Shown in pieces: positions 53,671 through 62,293 of a DNA stretch of 64,000 nt. Within the stretch, counting starts at the first letter, position 1. Each line of letters opens with the position of its first letter. Under the pieces are notes generated by a model. It saw nothing but the letters and a program-made list of their open reading frames with translations. It was not told the DNA's origin and made no database searches. Location: assembly GCF_024496085.1 (NCBI RefSeq), contig NZ_CP101751.1, forward strand, positions 372,001 through 436,000, given 5' to 3'. Position numbers and translations under genes: made by a program. The stretch comes from Flavobacterium cerinum (GTDB lineage: Bacteria > Bacteroidota > Bacteroidia > Flavobacteriales > Flavobacteriaceae).

Positions 53671-53722
53671 AACCTTTGCTAAATTTTTTATTATTTTTGA
53701 AGATAATAATTTGGCAAAGGTT
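53671..53722. repeat. Inverted repeat flanking the rpoN promoter
   Basis: Left arm AACCTTTGCTAAATT (53671-53685) and right arm AATTTGGCAAAGGTT (53708-53722) pair over 15 bases with one mismatch. The 22-base spacer contains TATTTTTG. This is a possible operator; it lacks a T run suited to a terminator. Confidence 0.6.
53692..53699 (+). promoter_or_regulatory. -7 promoter element of rpoN
   Basis: TATTTTTG lies between the arms of the inverted repeat. The expected transcript starts near 53705 and would have a leader of about 78 bases. Confidence 0.5.
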
Positions 53723-53782
53723 AATTTATTATGTCTGCATCACAGCAACCCTGATTAACCAATAACCGAATACATAATAAAA

Positions 53783-55246
53783 ATGCTTAAACAACATTTA
53801 CAACTCAAATTATCACAGAAATTATCTCCTCAGCAAATTCAACTGATGAAGCTGATTCAATTGCCTACACAAGCTTTTGAACAACGGCTAAAAGAAGAAT
53901 TAGTTGAGAATCCGGCTTTGGAAGCCGGTAAAGAAGAATCGGCAGATCACGACGATTATGCAGATGATGATTATGATGAATATGATGATTTCGACAACGA
54001 ACGTATTGATGCCGACGAAATCAATATTGATGAGTATTTGAGTGACGATGAAACGCCTGATTATAAATTACAAGCTAACAATTACAGTGATGACGATGAA
54101 GACAGAAGTCTGCCGTTTGCCGCACCGGTTAGTTTTCATCAGGATTTGATCAACCAATTAAACACTTTTATTCTTTCGGACAGTGAACGCGAAATCGCCG
54201 AATTTTTAGTCGGTAGTATTGATGACATGGGGTATATCCGTCGCGATATTCAGGATATTGTAGACGATATGGCTTTTACACAAGGAATTTATACCGATGA
54301 GAAAAATGTAGAGCGAATCCTTAATATCATCCACGAACTGGAGCCATCGGGTGTCGGTGCCCGCGATTTACAGGAGTGTTTATTATTACAGCTTCGCCAT
54401 AAAACACCAACAGAAGCGATCGAACTGGCTATTGATATTCTTGAAAATCAATTCGATGCTTTTACCAAAAAACATTACGACAAGTTACTACAGAAATACG
54501 ATATCACACAGGAACAGCTTCGCAAGGCAATTGACGAAATTGAAAAATTAAACCCGAAACCGGGTGGTTCTTTCGACACCAATTCCAGAACGGTCGAACA
54601 TGTGGTACCGGACTTTTCCATACGCCTTATCGACGGTGAACTGGAACTTTCCCTAAACGGCAGAAATGCTCCGGAATTACACGTTTCCAAAGATTATCAG
54701 GAAATGCTGCAAACCTATAAGGAATCGCGCGAAAAATCGAATTCCCAAAAAGATGCCGTTCAGTTTATCAAACAAAAGCTGGATTCCGCTAAATGGTTTA
54801 TCGATGCGATCAAACAGCGTAACGAAACTTTATTTGTTACCATGAATGCGATTATGCACTACCAAGAGGAATATTTCCTTGACGGTGACGAAACCAAACT
54901 TAAACCGATGATCTTAAAAGATATTGCGGATATGGTTGGTTTGGATATTTCGACCGTTTCACGGGTAGCCAACAGTAAATATGTTGAAACACCTTACGGC
55001 ACAAAGCTGATTAAAGAATTCTTTTCTGAGGCGATGAAAAACGATCAGGGCGAAGATGTTTCTACAATTGAGATCAAAAAGATATTACAAAATGTAATTG
55101 AAGACGAAGATAAAAGCAAACCGCTTCCTGATGATAAGTTAGCTGACATTCTAAAAGAAAAAGGCTATCCGATTGCAAGAAGAACGATTGCTAAATATCG
55201 CGAGCAACTGGACATTCCGGTGGCTCGAATGAGAAAGAAAATATAA
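53783..55246 (+). CDS. rpoN: RNA polymerase sigma-54 factor
   Basis: The 487-residue protein has region I (QQIQLMKLIQLPTQAFEQRL, activator contact), an acidic region II (about 50-115, many Asp), the core-binding domain, the helix-turn-helix near TVSRVANSKYVETPYG and the RpoN box ARRTIAKYRE close to the C-terminus. It directs transcription from -24/-12 promoters and needs an AAA+ activator; one such activator (10761-12116) is in this window. It follows asnS and is probably co-transcribed with the membrane protein gene 26 bases downstream. Confidence 0.97.
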   Translation: MLKQHLQLKLSQKLSPQQIQLMKLIQLPTQAFEQRLKEELVENPALEAGKEESADHDDYADDDYDEYDDFDNERIDADEINIDEYLSDDETPDYKLQANNYSDDDEDRSLPFAAPVSFHQDLINQLNTFILSDSEREIAEFLVGSIDDMGYIRRDIQDIVDDMAFTQGIYTDEKNVERILNIIHELEPSGVGARDLQECLLLQLRHKTPTEAIELAIDILENQFDAFTKKHYDKLLQKYDITQEQLRKAIDEIEKLNPKPGGSFDTNSRTVEHVVPDFSIRLIDGELELSLNGRNAPELHVSKDYQEMLQTYKESREKSNSQKDAVQFIKQKLDSAKWFIDAIKQRNETLFVTMNAIMHYQEEYFLDGDETKLKPMILKDIADMVGLDISTVSRVANSKYVETPYGTKLIKEFFSEAMKNDQGEDVSTIEIKKILQNVIEDEDKSKPLPDDKLADILKEKGYPIARRTIAKYREQLDIPVARMRKKI

Positions 55247-55272
55247 TTTGCTGACCTAACCTATTTATCACA

Positions 55273-55887
55273 ATGGATTTCAAAAAGATTTTCCCGCTAT
55301 TCTCTTATTTGTTTCATCCCTTGTTTATTTCGGTTTACGCTACGCTGTTTTATTTTTTTGTGACCCGAAGTTATTTTTACCCGCATGAAATTTACCTCAT
55401 CCTGTTTCAGGTGGTTATTTTAACGCTGTTTTTACCGGTTTCCACCTACTTTCTTCTAAAATCACTGGGCCTGATCCGATCCGGAATTATGATGTCCGAA
55501 AAAAAAGAGCGCCGTTTACCATTGGCTTTTCAGGCGATGTTTTTTTTGGTACTAATTGAGCATTCTCTGACTATGCTGCCCATTCCGGAATTGTATTTCT
55601 TTTTCCTGGGCGCTTTAATCAGTTCTGTCTTAGCTTTATTACTCTTGTTATTCCATTTTAAGGCCAGTCTGCATATGATCGGGATTGTCGGAATTACCCT
55701 TTTTATCATCGGAATTTCGATGCATTATCATATCCGGTTTATTAACCTGATTGCATTTGCGATCTGTAGTATCGGTTTGGTCGCTTCTTCCCGTTTATCC
55801 ATGCAAGCCCATTCGATGAAAGAAATTATCATCGGAATATTAATCGGCGCTTTGCCGCAAATCGGATTGTGGTATTATTGGATATAA
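55273..55887 (+). CDS. Conserved membrane protein with PAP2-like tail motif
   Basis: The 204-residue protein has about six hydrophobic helices and no signal peptide. Near the C-terminus SSRLSMQAHSMKEIIIGILIG resembles the last catalytic motif of PAP2 phosphatases (SRxxxxxH...D/E). The earlier PAP2 motifs are not visible, so enzymatic function is doubtful. It lies between rpoN and a convergent outer-membrane barrel gene, the two stops being adjacent. I do not recognise a function. Confidence 0.65.
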   Translation: MDFKKIFPLFSYLFHPLFISVYATLFYFFVTRSYFYPHEIYLILFQVVILTLFLPVSTYFLLKSLGLIRSGIMMSEKKERRLPLAFQAMFFLVLIEHSLTMLPIPELYFFFLGALISSVLALLLLLFHFKASLHMIGIVGITLFIIGISMHYHIRFINLIAFAICSIGLVASSRLSMQAHSMKEIIIGILIGALPQIGLWYYWI

Positions 55888-56592
55888 CTATAGAATATAG
55901 AAAATCACCAGGAAGCTAAAAACATTAATCTTAATTTTTTCGCCGTCAATTTCCCCGGATTTAAAAAGTGGATTTAAGCCATAATAAGCATAAGCATTAA
56001 AAGTATTATACCCGATACCAACATATGGTCCGTATTGAATTTTATTCAGATCGGAATTATTAAATACTTTGATTTTTTCACTGCTACCGGTGAATACCGA
56101 TTTGCTATACATCAGGTAACTGAATTTAAAACCGGAATAGATTCTCCAGAATTTATGACTTTCGGGTGTTGAAGTTCGCCAACGCACTTCAATCGGAATA
56201 TCCAGATAATGTGTTTCCAGCTTATTTCGGTCGAAATCGGAACTGATCGAATAATTCACAACATTTTCCTGTTCCATAATTTTCATATTCTGACGAAAAC
56301 TATTGAAAGTATAGCCCAAACCCGGTGCTATTGCGAAAGTTCTTTTTTTGTTAAGCGGGATATCTCTTAGAAAACCGGCACTTAATCCCAGAGAAAAGGA
56401 ATTTTGCGAAAATCCGGCCGGACTGTTGGTCAATAAATTATAAGCTATACTGACATAGAACTGATCTTCTCTGTATAATGAGTCAACAACAACTTTCTTT
56501 ACCTCTTCTTTTTTTTCCGTTTCTTCGGTTTGTGCCCAAATTCCGGCTATCGGAAGAAGTAATAAAATATAGAGCAGGCCAGCTTTAATCAT
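55888..56592 (-). CDS. PorT-like outer membrane beta-barrel protein
   Basis: The 234-residue protein has a signal peptide ending near GIWAQ (residue 20) and a short charged linker. Alternating beta-strands follow with aromatic ends (GLSAGFLRDIPL, APGLGYTFNSF, YSGFKFSYLMY), ending VFSFLVIFYIL. This matches the PorT/outer-membrane beta-barrel family of Bacteroidota. It may or may not be the T9SS PorT/SprT itself: the usual neighbour ubiE is absent, so I treat it as a paralogue. It is convergent with the membrane protein gene. Confidence 0.75.
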   Translation of the reverse strand: MIKAGLLYILLLLPIAGIWAQTEETEKKEEVKKVVVDSLYREDQFYVSIAYNLLTNSPAGFSQNSFSLGLSAGFLRDIPLNKKRTFAIAPGLGYTFNSFRQNMKIMEQENVVNYSISSDFDRNKLETHYLDIPIEVRWRTSTPESHKFWRIYSGFKFSYLMYSKSVFTGSSEKIKVFNNSDLNKIQYGPYVGIGYNTFNAYAYYGLNPLFKSGEIDGEKIKINVFSFLVIFYIL

Positions 56593-56665
56593 ACTTTACA
56601 TATTTCTGTACTAAAGTAGTAAAAACTAGCTTTATTTTTATTTATTGTCCGGAATCTTTTACGGA

Positions 56666-57340
56666 TTAAATCAACCCTATTTTTTTCGCTTCTTCAATCA
56701 ATTCTTTATCTCCGCCTTTGGAACGTAGCAACTGACTTTTAATGTTTGCTTTTCTTTTTTCCAGAGCACTCATTGACAACGGAATATAATTCGGAAGATC
56801 GGCTGTTTTAACACCCTGAGAAATTAAAAGTAAAATCTGACTGTCGATTGAATCCCATTTGATGTTCTTCATCATCAGTTCTTTCAGCGCGTTGGAAATA
56901 GTATGACTTGCAAAAGTTTCGCCGGAATACATTTTTTCGAACACATTCGGGAACATTTCAAAATTCACATCACATTTTGAAATAAAAGCTTCCGGATTAA
57001 CCTTGTTCATGATCTTATCAATCAGCACCGGTTCGTTGTGCATTGTTAAAAGTGCAATCTTACATTTTGGAAATTTATCCCGGATTAACAGCGCTAAATC
57101 GACACCCGATTCAATATTCATTTCTTTATAGGGCGGCAGACTAATATCCAGATAAGCAAAATCGATATCCTTTTTTAAACGGGAAAAATTGATAATTGTA
57201 TTATAAGCAACTGTACAATTATGTGCCGTTGTAAAGGTTAGGGTTAAATTTTCTGTATTGAATTCGGAAAGCAAGTTGATATACCCATCGAGAGTCATTG
57301 GATGGTCATCTACTAACAGAATATTTATTTCTTTAGCCAT
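56666..57340 (-). CDS. NarL/FixJ-like response regulator with divergent HTH
   Basis: The 224-residue protein has a receiver domain (about 5-140) with VDDHP and phospho-acceptor D65 (FAYLDISLPP). The C-terminal region (about 155-215) resembles a LuxR-type helix-turn-helix (ILLLISQGVKTADLPNYIPLS), but the normal invariant residues are altered and the recognition helix reads SMSALEKRKANIKSQLL. It is likely the partner of the TPR histidine kinase at 58823 or another HisKA_3 kinase. Upstream it is divergent from a LytTR regulator. Confidence 0.75.
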   Translation of the reverse strand: MAKEINILLVDDHPMTLDGYINLLSEFNTENLTLTFTTAHNCTVAYNTIINFSRLKKDIDFAYLDISLPPYKEMNIESGVDLALLIRDKFPKCKIALLTMHNEPVLIDKIMNKVNPEAFISKCDVNFEMFPNVFEKMYSGETFASHTISNALKELMMKNIKWDSIDSQILLLISQGVKTADLPNYIPLSMSALEKRKANIKSQLLRSKGGDKELIEEAKKIGLI

Positions 57341-57434
57341 ACTTTTTATTTCTATTACAAATCTAACAAAAAAGTACGGAATATCCGTAAAACAATTTCA
57401 CGCGAAAGTGATAGCTTGCACTAAAATTAAAGCT

Positions 57435-58151
57435 GTGCACTATCCGTTTTTGCTAATTGATGACGATGAGAAGGTAGCCAAGAACATTTTGGAGGTTTTT
57501 GAAGATTTTGAAGACTTTCTATGCCTTGGTGTGATAAAAACAAAAGAAGAAGCTATTAACAGGATTTTAGAGCTTAAACCAAAACTGGTGTTCATTGAAA
57601 TTGCTTCAAAAAAACAGGATTCGGATTTATCCTTTGCGATTTTAACCGAATTAAATGAGTTTCTCGAAGAATTACCGTATTTTGTGGTGCTTACTTCTGA
57701 TGAGAGTCATGCTTTTGAAGCTATAAAAAAAGGGGTTTCGGATTATTTATTAAAACCTTTAAGTCAGAGTGAGCTTCGTAAGTGCCTGCTTCGCTTTCAG
57801 AAAAAAAATCCGGTCAAAGAACCTGAAACTATTTGTGTAAAATCATACGGTGATTATCAATTTGTGCATTTAAAAGACATTACTCATTTAAAAGCAGACA
57901 ATAATACCACCGATATTTACCTTAGCTCCGGTCAGAAAGTAAGTGCTTACAAAACTTTAAAACATTTTGAAAGCCTGCTTCCTTTTTACTTTTTAAGGAT
58001 ACACAACAGTTCGATTGTTAATATTAATTATGTTTCCCGAATACATTTGGGCAAATTGAAATGCTATTTAAATAATAATGAAATTTCCATACCTTTCTCC
58101 AAATCGTATAAAGATAACATCGATACAATTATAAGGCGGATTTCTTCTTAG
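57435..58151 (+). CDS. LytTR-type regulator with degenerate receiver
   Basis: The 238-residue protein has a receiver-like domain (about 3-120) with LLIDDDEK and LLKPLSQSE. The position of the phospho-acceptor Asp is Glu (E55 in LVFIEIAS, codon GAA). A LytTR DNA-binding domain spans about 135-235 (VHLKDITHLKADNNTTDIYL, FLRIHNSSIVNINYV). A GTG at 57435 is taken as start; no ATG occurs near the domain edge, and longer readings overlap the divergent regulator gene. A second GTG at 57408 is possible. With Glu mimicking phospho-Asp it may be constitutively active; that is inference. Confidence 0.7.
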   Translation: MHYPFLLIDDDEKVAKNILEVFEDFEDFLCLGVIKTKEEAINRILELKPKLVFIEIASKKQDSDLSFAILTELNEFLEELPYFVVLTSDESHAFEAIKKGVSDYLLKPLSQSELRKCLLRFQKKNPVKEPETICVKSYGDYQFVHLKDITHLKADNNTTDIYLSSGQKVSAYKTLKHFESLLPFYFLRIHNSSIVNINYVSRIHLGKLKCYLNNNEISIPFSKSYKDNIDTIIRRISS

Positions 58152-58452
58152 TAAAAACCTATTGTTTACACGTATAAATGACACATTCACTAGCAAACGC
58201 CTTACAACCACTAAATACAGGATTAATCATTACTCAAACTGCACCTGCATTATATAATTTTGTAACTGTAATAATGACGGAACAATTTAAGGCTTTAAAC
58301 AATTACTAAGATGAGGGAACATGCTTTACACATGACATCTTCAGTAATACTGAAAAGTAATCCCAACTTTCAGCAACTAAAACAAATCAAATACCACTAC
58401 TTCATGAATAATGTTGTAGCGACCCCATTATCTTAACATTAAAATATTATTT
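58152..58452. other. Long leader region of the small lipoprotein gene
   Basis: The 301-base region has a TAnnTTTG element (58255-58262), a tiny ORF of 11 codons at 58274-58309 (MTEQFKALNNY), and a perfect 15-base palindrome TTCAGTAATACTGAA (58340-58354). AAGATG (58309-58314) and CATCTT (58336-58341) could also pair. This could be an attenuator or regulatory leader. No larger gene is present. Confidence 0.5.
58255..58262 (+). promoter_or_regulatory. -7 promoter element of the small lipoprotein gene
   Basis: TAATTTTG is a perfect TAnnTTTG about 190 bases before the ATG at 58453, implying a long 5' leader. Confidence 0.45.
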
Positions 58453-58716
58453 ATGAAAAAAGCTCTTTTTATCTTAACACTTATTATCGTTGGCGGATTA
58501 ACATTCTCATGTTCTACAGATGAATATGATGTAACTCAGGAAAAAGGCGCTCGTAAAACCTTCGATTCAACTGAAGAAATGATGCGTCCAACTACTCCTG
58601 CTGATTCAACCAGCCTACCTACTAATACGCCAAATATGAACACAGAACCAATCGGAACCAACCTTGATGACGGTAACGATAACGGAGGTGGAACACTTAA
58701 TCCTCCTAAAAGATAA
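58453..58716 (+). CDS. Small acidic lipoprotein, function unknown
   Basis: The 87-residue protein has a lipoprotein signal with lipobox TFSC (C18). The mature part is short, Thr/Pro/Asp/Asn-rich and probably disordered (TTPADSTSLPTN, DDGNDNGGG). It resembles no domain I know. It is separated from the downstream histidine kinase gene by a strong hairpin. Being beside a signal-transduction cluster suggests an envelope sensor or target, but that is inference. Confidence 0.65.
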   Translation: MKKALFILTLIIVGGLTFSCSTDEYDVTQEKGARKTFDSTEEMMRPTTPADSTSLPTNTPNMNTEPIGTNLDDGNDNGGGTLNPPKR

Positions 58717-58738
58717 TATACCCATAAAACATTTTTAG

Positions 58739-58790
58739 AACCCGGGCAATATAAGTGCTGATATTAACTTATATTGCCCGGGTTTTATAT
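58739..58790 (+). terminator. Strong hairpin after the small lipoprotein gene
   Basis: The 17-bp perfect stem (AACCCGGGCAATATAAG and its complement) with a 12-base loop ends in TTTT. It is 22 bases after the stop and 33 bases before the next start codon. Confidence 0.85.
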
Positions 58791-58822
58791 TATTTTTGAT
58801 TAAACTATAATTTGTACTGATT

Positions 58823-60862
58823 TTGAACGCCCCTGTATCGAGATTTATAATTTTACTTAGCCTCTGTTTCTTTATGTTCGCCTGTGAGATGGACAAAAAA
58901 AGTGACGTTGCCGTTTCGGATAAAAAAATAAATGCGCTTTTCAAAAATGCTACAAACACACAACAATCGGCGTCCGAAAAAAAGAGGTATCTCGATTCTA
59001 TCTATCATCAGATCTCCTTACGCAAAAACGATTCAATAACCCGGAACTTCCATTTTCAACTGGCGGATGAATTTTACCGGTTAAACGATTTTCAAACTTC
59101 CCGATATATTAGCGAGAAAGCGTATAAACTATCGGAAGAAGCAAATGATAGTGTCGCCACAGCCAAAGCTTTTTATTATATCGGCGATTGTTATGAACCC
59201 ATCAAAAAAGACAGCGCTTTCTACTATTACCTCCAAGCCGAGAAAATATACCGCCGACTTAAAGATTCAGAGAATGTAGGTCGGATGCTATTATACAAAG
59301 GCGGTATTTTATACAGCGAGGGTAACTATATTGAAAGTGAAATCGAAGCCAGTAAATCACTACAGTTATTAAACAAATCCGGAAATTATAAGCTGACTTA
59401 TAGTGCTTATAACATCCTTGCCAATTCACTTCAGGGATTAAACGATTTTAACGGCGCTTTGAAATACCACGAACTGGCTTTAAAAGAATACGACAAACTC
59501 AAATTAAAAGAAACCGATCCGAAAGTTATATTGGGTTATTATATCCCGACGTTAAACAACATCGGTTATATGTACGATAAAATCGGAGAGCATCAGAAGG
59601 CAATCAAACAATTTGAAAAAATTATAGCCATTAAAAACCTCCGAAAAGTTTTTCCCGAATATTATGCCGCCACGTTAAGTAATCTCGCTTATTCCAAAAT
59701 GAAAGCCGGCGATTACAAAAACCTTAAAGAGATGTTTTACGAATCGATACATCTTAGAGACAGTCTGGGCAATCAAGCCGGTGTAGCGTATAGTAAAGTA
59801 CAACTTGGTGAATTTTATCTGATTCAGAAAGACACTTTAAAATCGATTGCCACTTTAAAGGAAAGTTACCAGTTGGCAAACGACACCAAGAGTTACTACG
59901 AATTATTGCGATGCTTAAAACTTTTATCCAAAATAGACACCAGTAAAAGTCAGCAATATTCTGATGAATATATTGCCGTAAGCGACAGTTTACAGAAAAA
60001 AGAGCGTGCAACCCGTAATAAGTATGCCCGTATTGCTTATGAAACCGAGCGATTGGAAGAAGAAAACGAAGTATTAACCAAACGAAATTTATACATCTTA
60101 CTAGGTGCCGCTTTCTTTATTTTTATAGTAACCGCACTCGGAATTATCCGCCATTTAAAAGCCAAAAACAAAGAATTACAGTTGATTCAACAACAACAGG
60201 AAGCTAACGAAGAGATTTATCATCTTCTGGTTGAACAACAAACAAAAGTCAACACGGCAAAAGAAGAAGAAAAAACAAGGATTGCAATGGAATTGCATGA
60301 CAACATTATGAATAAAATTTACGGTGTCCGGATGAATCTTGGTTTTTTCAACAATAAAGCCGATGAAAAAGCGACCGAAAAACGAAAAGAATACATCCTT
60401 GAACTTCAGAATATTGAAAAAGAAATCCGGACAATTTCTCATGATTTAAGTAAGAACTCCTATTTTGAGGAACGCAATTTCACCGAATTATTAAGCTTTC
60501 TGATCAAAAACCAGGAGAACATCAACAATACGGATTTTCATTATGAAATTGATGAAAACATCGATTGGAACAATGTCCCGAATACGTGTAAGATTAATAT
60601 TTACAGAATCGTACAGGAAGGCATTCTTAATATCAACAAATATGCTAACGCTAAAAATGCTTTTATAACGATCACCATTACCGAATCCGGTAAAATAAAA
60701 TTGATTATCAGTGATGACGGAGCCGGTTTTGACGTAAAAGTGGCTAAAAAAGGTATTGGACTGAAGAACATGACCGAACGGATTACGGCGCTGAAAGGCG
60801 AATTAAACATTAAATCCAACATCGGAAAAGGAACGCAGATAGAAGCCATATTTTCTTTATAG
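58823..60862 (+). CDS. TPR-containing lipoprotein sensor histidine kinase (HisKA_3)
   Basis: The 679-residue protein has a signal with lipobox FMFAC (C21), so the N-terminus may be lipid-anchored. Helical TPR-like repeats span about 55-395. A coiled coil leads to one membrane helix (about 423-444). The kinase core has ELHDNIMNKIY with phospho-accepting H492, and an ATPase with DDGAGF and GIGLKNMTERI. The start is TTG at 58823, with an in-frame stop 15 bases upstream and no ATG before the lipobox. The TPR sensor should be periplasmic. The partner is probably the NarL-like regulator at 56666. Confidence 0.85.
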   Translation: MNAPVSRFIILLSLCFFMFACEMDKKSDVAVSDKKINALFKNATNTQQSASEKKRYLDSIYHQISLRKNDSITRNFHFQLADEFYRLNDFQTSRYISEKAYKLSEEANDSVATAKAFYYIGDCYEPIKKDSAFYYYLQAEKIYRRLKDSENVGRMLLYKGGILYSEGNYIESEIEASKSLQLLNKSGNYKLTYSAYNILANSLQGLNDFNGALKYHELALKEYDKLKLKETDPKVILGYYIPTLNNIGYMYDKIGEHQKAIKQFEKIIAIKNLRKVFPEYYAATLSNLAYSKMKAGDYKNLKEMFYESIHLRDSLGNQAGVAYSKVQLGEFYLIQKDTLKSIATLKESYQLANDTKSYYELLRCLKLLSKIDTSKSQQYSDEYIAVSDSLQKKERATRNKYARIAYETERLEEENEVLTKRNLYILLGAAFFIFIVTALGIIRHLKAKNKELQLIQQQQEANEEIYHLLVEQQTKVNTAKEEEKTRIAMELHDNIMNKIYGVRMNLGFFNNKADEKATEKRKEYILELQNIEKEIRTISHDLSKNSYFEERNFTELLSFLIKNQENINNTDFHYEIDENIDWNNVPNTCKINIYRIVQEGILNINKYANAKNAFITITITESGKIKLIISDDGAGFDVKVAKKGIGLKNMTERITALKGELNIKSNIGKGTQIEAIFSL

Positions 60863-60935
60863 AATATAATCCGATTCATTGAGCAAATACTATTCTATAA
60901 ATAGACAACATAAAAGAAGGGTTACTATAATAGAG

Positions 60936-60968
60936 TGCCCCCAAAAAGTTAGACACTATTTGGGGGCA
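60936..60968. repeat. Solo palindrome resembling an IS3-type end
   Basis: Perfect 10-bp arms TGCCCCCAAA and TTTGGGGGCA flank AAGTTAGACACTA. The left half resembles terminal inverted repeats of IS3-family elements common in Bacteroidota (TGxCCCCAAAAAGTTAGACA). No transposase is adjacent, so it may be a remnant or a short hairpin element. Confidence 0.5.
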
Positions 60969-61090
60969 GTTCATAAGTAGCCCTTTTTCGTTTTTAAAAA
61001 CCTCGAACTATTAGGGTAAATCAAGAGCAAAATCTGAAATTATTATATTTACCGGATAAATCTCTTATCCCTATAATATAGAAATACAAA

Positions 61091-61660
61091 ATGGTTACAG
61101 AAATATTCTACAGCATTGACAAGATTACTCAGGATTTTTTTATTGCTTTCGGTTTATTCACTTTTCTTATTTTCCTGATACGAATTTTTGTTAAAAAGCC
61201 GATCTTAAATCAAATTGATGAAGTATCCTGCCGATTTATAACTGTAATCGGAATTGGCTATCTGATAATATGGATTGCGGGAATTATTGTGAGGTCATTT
61301 TTAATGCCCGCCAATGAATTTCACCTAATGATCAACGAAATTTTCAATACCTATTGGTCACATTATCTGTTACAACCCCTACTTTGGTTCTTACTATCAC
61401 AACTTTTACGGATTCATAAAGTTCGGAAAAACATCCCGTTACGATTACTTATTGCTTTTCTATTCCTATTCAGTATTCAAAAAATAGTCTTTTCCATTAT
61501 AATTTTCCACCGGGATTACCTTCCAAGTAGTTGGACAATGTATACTGAACTCCCTTTTTATCCTTCAAACACAATAGTAACTTTACTATTAAAAGTCATA
61601 ATCTTTTTATTTGCTGTCTTTATATTTAATCGCATTCATAATAAATTAAAGAACCAATAA
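61091..61660 (+). CDS. Membrane protein of unknown function
   Basis: The 189-residue protein has five hydrophobic helices (about 16-34, 45-68, 88-110, 118-142, 155-180) and no signal peptide or recognisable motif. It begins the same-strand run of small genes that follows the IS-like palindrome. No function can be assigned. Confidence 0.6.
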   Translation: MVTEIFYSIDKITQDFFIAFGLFTFLIFLIRIFVKKPILNQIDEVSCRFITVIGIGYLIIWIAGIIVRSFLMPANEFHLMINEIFNTYWSHYLLQPLLWFLLSQLLRIHKVRKNIPLRLLIAFLFLFSIQKIVFSIIIFHRDYLPSSWTMYTELPFYPSNTIVTLLLKVIIFLFAVFIFNRIHNKLKNQ

Positions 61661-61711
61661 ACAGCTATTTTCATTTCCATTACCTATTATTGCCTAAAAC
61701 AAAATCTCAAA

Positions 61712-62275
61712 ATGAAATTACCCGCTCATCAGAAGTCTAACATCCGACATTTTATATACTATCTTGTTAACGGGACGCTTAATTTTACTATAATCCGGGA
61801 GACATTTGGCGACAGTTATCATCATTCTTTAAAAACAAATCCCGATCTTTTTTACAAAACAGCTTGCATTTATATTGATCAAGAAACAAATCCGAATTAC
61901 AATACTATAAGTAATTCAAGATTAGGATCTTTTATTTGCCGACTTTATCAGAATCCCACCGACTTAAACGATTTTCAAGATTGGGAAATTGATTTTACAA
62001 CCGATAAACCAACATTTTCTTCCGATTTTAAAAACTTTACAAAATGGTTTATTACAGCAAATACCGTTGACTCCATTTCTTTTCACGATTATATTGATGA
62101 CGGTGCCACATTTGTAGAGCAATGCTTTGCAATCTGGACCAATGTTGTAACACTAGAGAATAACACCGTAACCAACTACCAATATGCTATTAGTCGTGTA
62201 GAAGAATACATTAAGTCCTATTATATAAACAATTATCCGGATAATCTTGAGGATTGGGAATGCGAACTGTATTAG
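61712..62275 (+). CDS. Hypothetical cytosolic protein
   Basis: The 187-residue protein is acidic, rich in aromatic residues (FGDSYHHSLK, EQCFAIWTNVVTLEN) and without signal peptide or membrane segment. I do not recognise a family. The size, acidity and placement in an accessory run would suit an immunity-type protein, but no toxin gene is beside it, so this is not claimed. Confidence 0.5.
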   Translation: MKLPAHQKSNIRHFIYYLVNGTLNFTIIRETFGDSYHHSLKTNPDLFYKTACIYIDQETNPNYNTISNSRLGSFICRLYQNPTDLNDFQDWEIDFTTDKPTFSSDFKNFTKWFITANTVDSISFHDYIDDGATFVEQCFAIWTNVVTLENNTVTNYQYAISRVEEYIKSYYINNYPDNLEDWECELY

Positions 62276-62293
62276 TTCTCCAACAAACATATT

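Noticed and set aside
55888-56592. Calling this gene the T9SS component porT/sprT outright
   Set aside because: It matches the PorT-like barrel family, but the characteristic ubiE neighbour is absent, so only family membership is claimed.
57258-57434. N-terminal extension of the LytTR regulator
   Set aside because: It overlaps the divergent regulator's coding start and does not look like a domain or signal peptide.
60936-60968. Transcription terminator for the TPR kinase gene
   Set aside because: The stem is GC-rich, but no T run follows on either strand and the loop sequence matches IS-type ends better.
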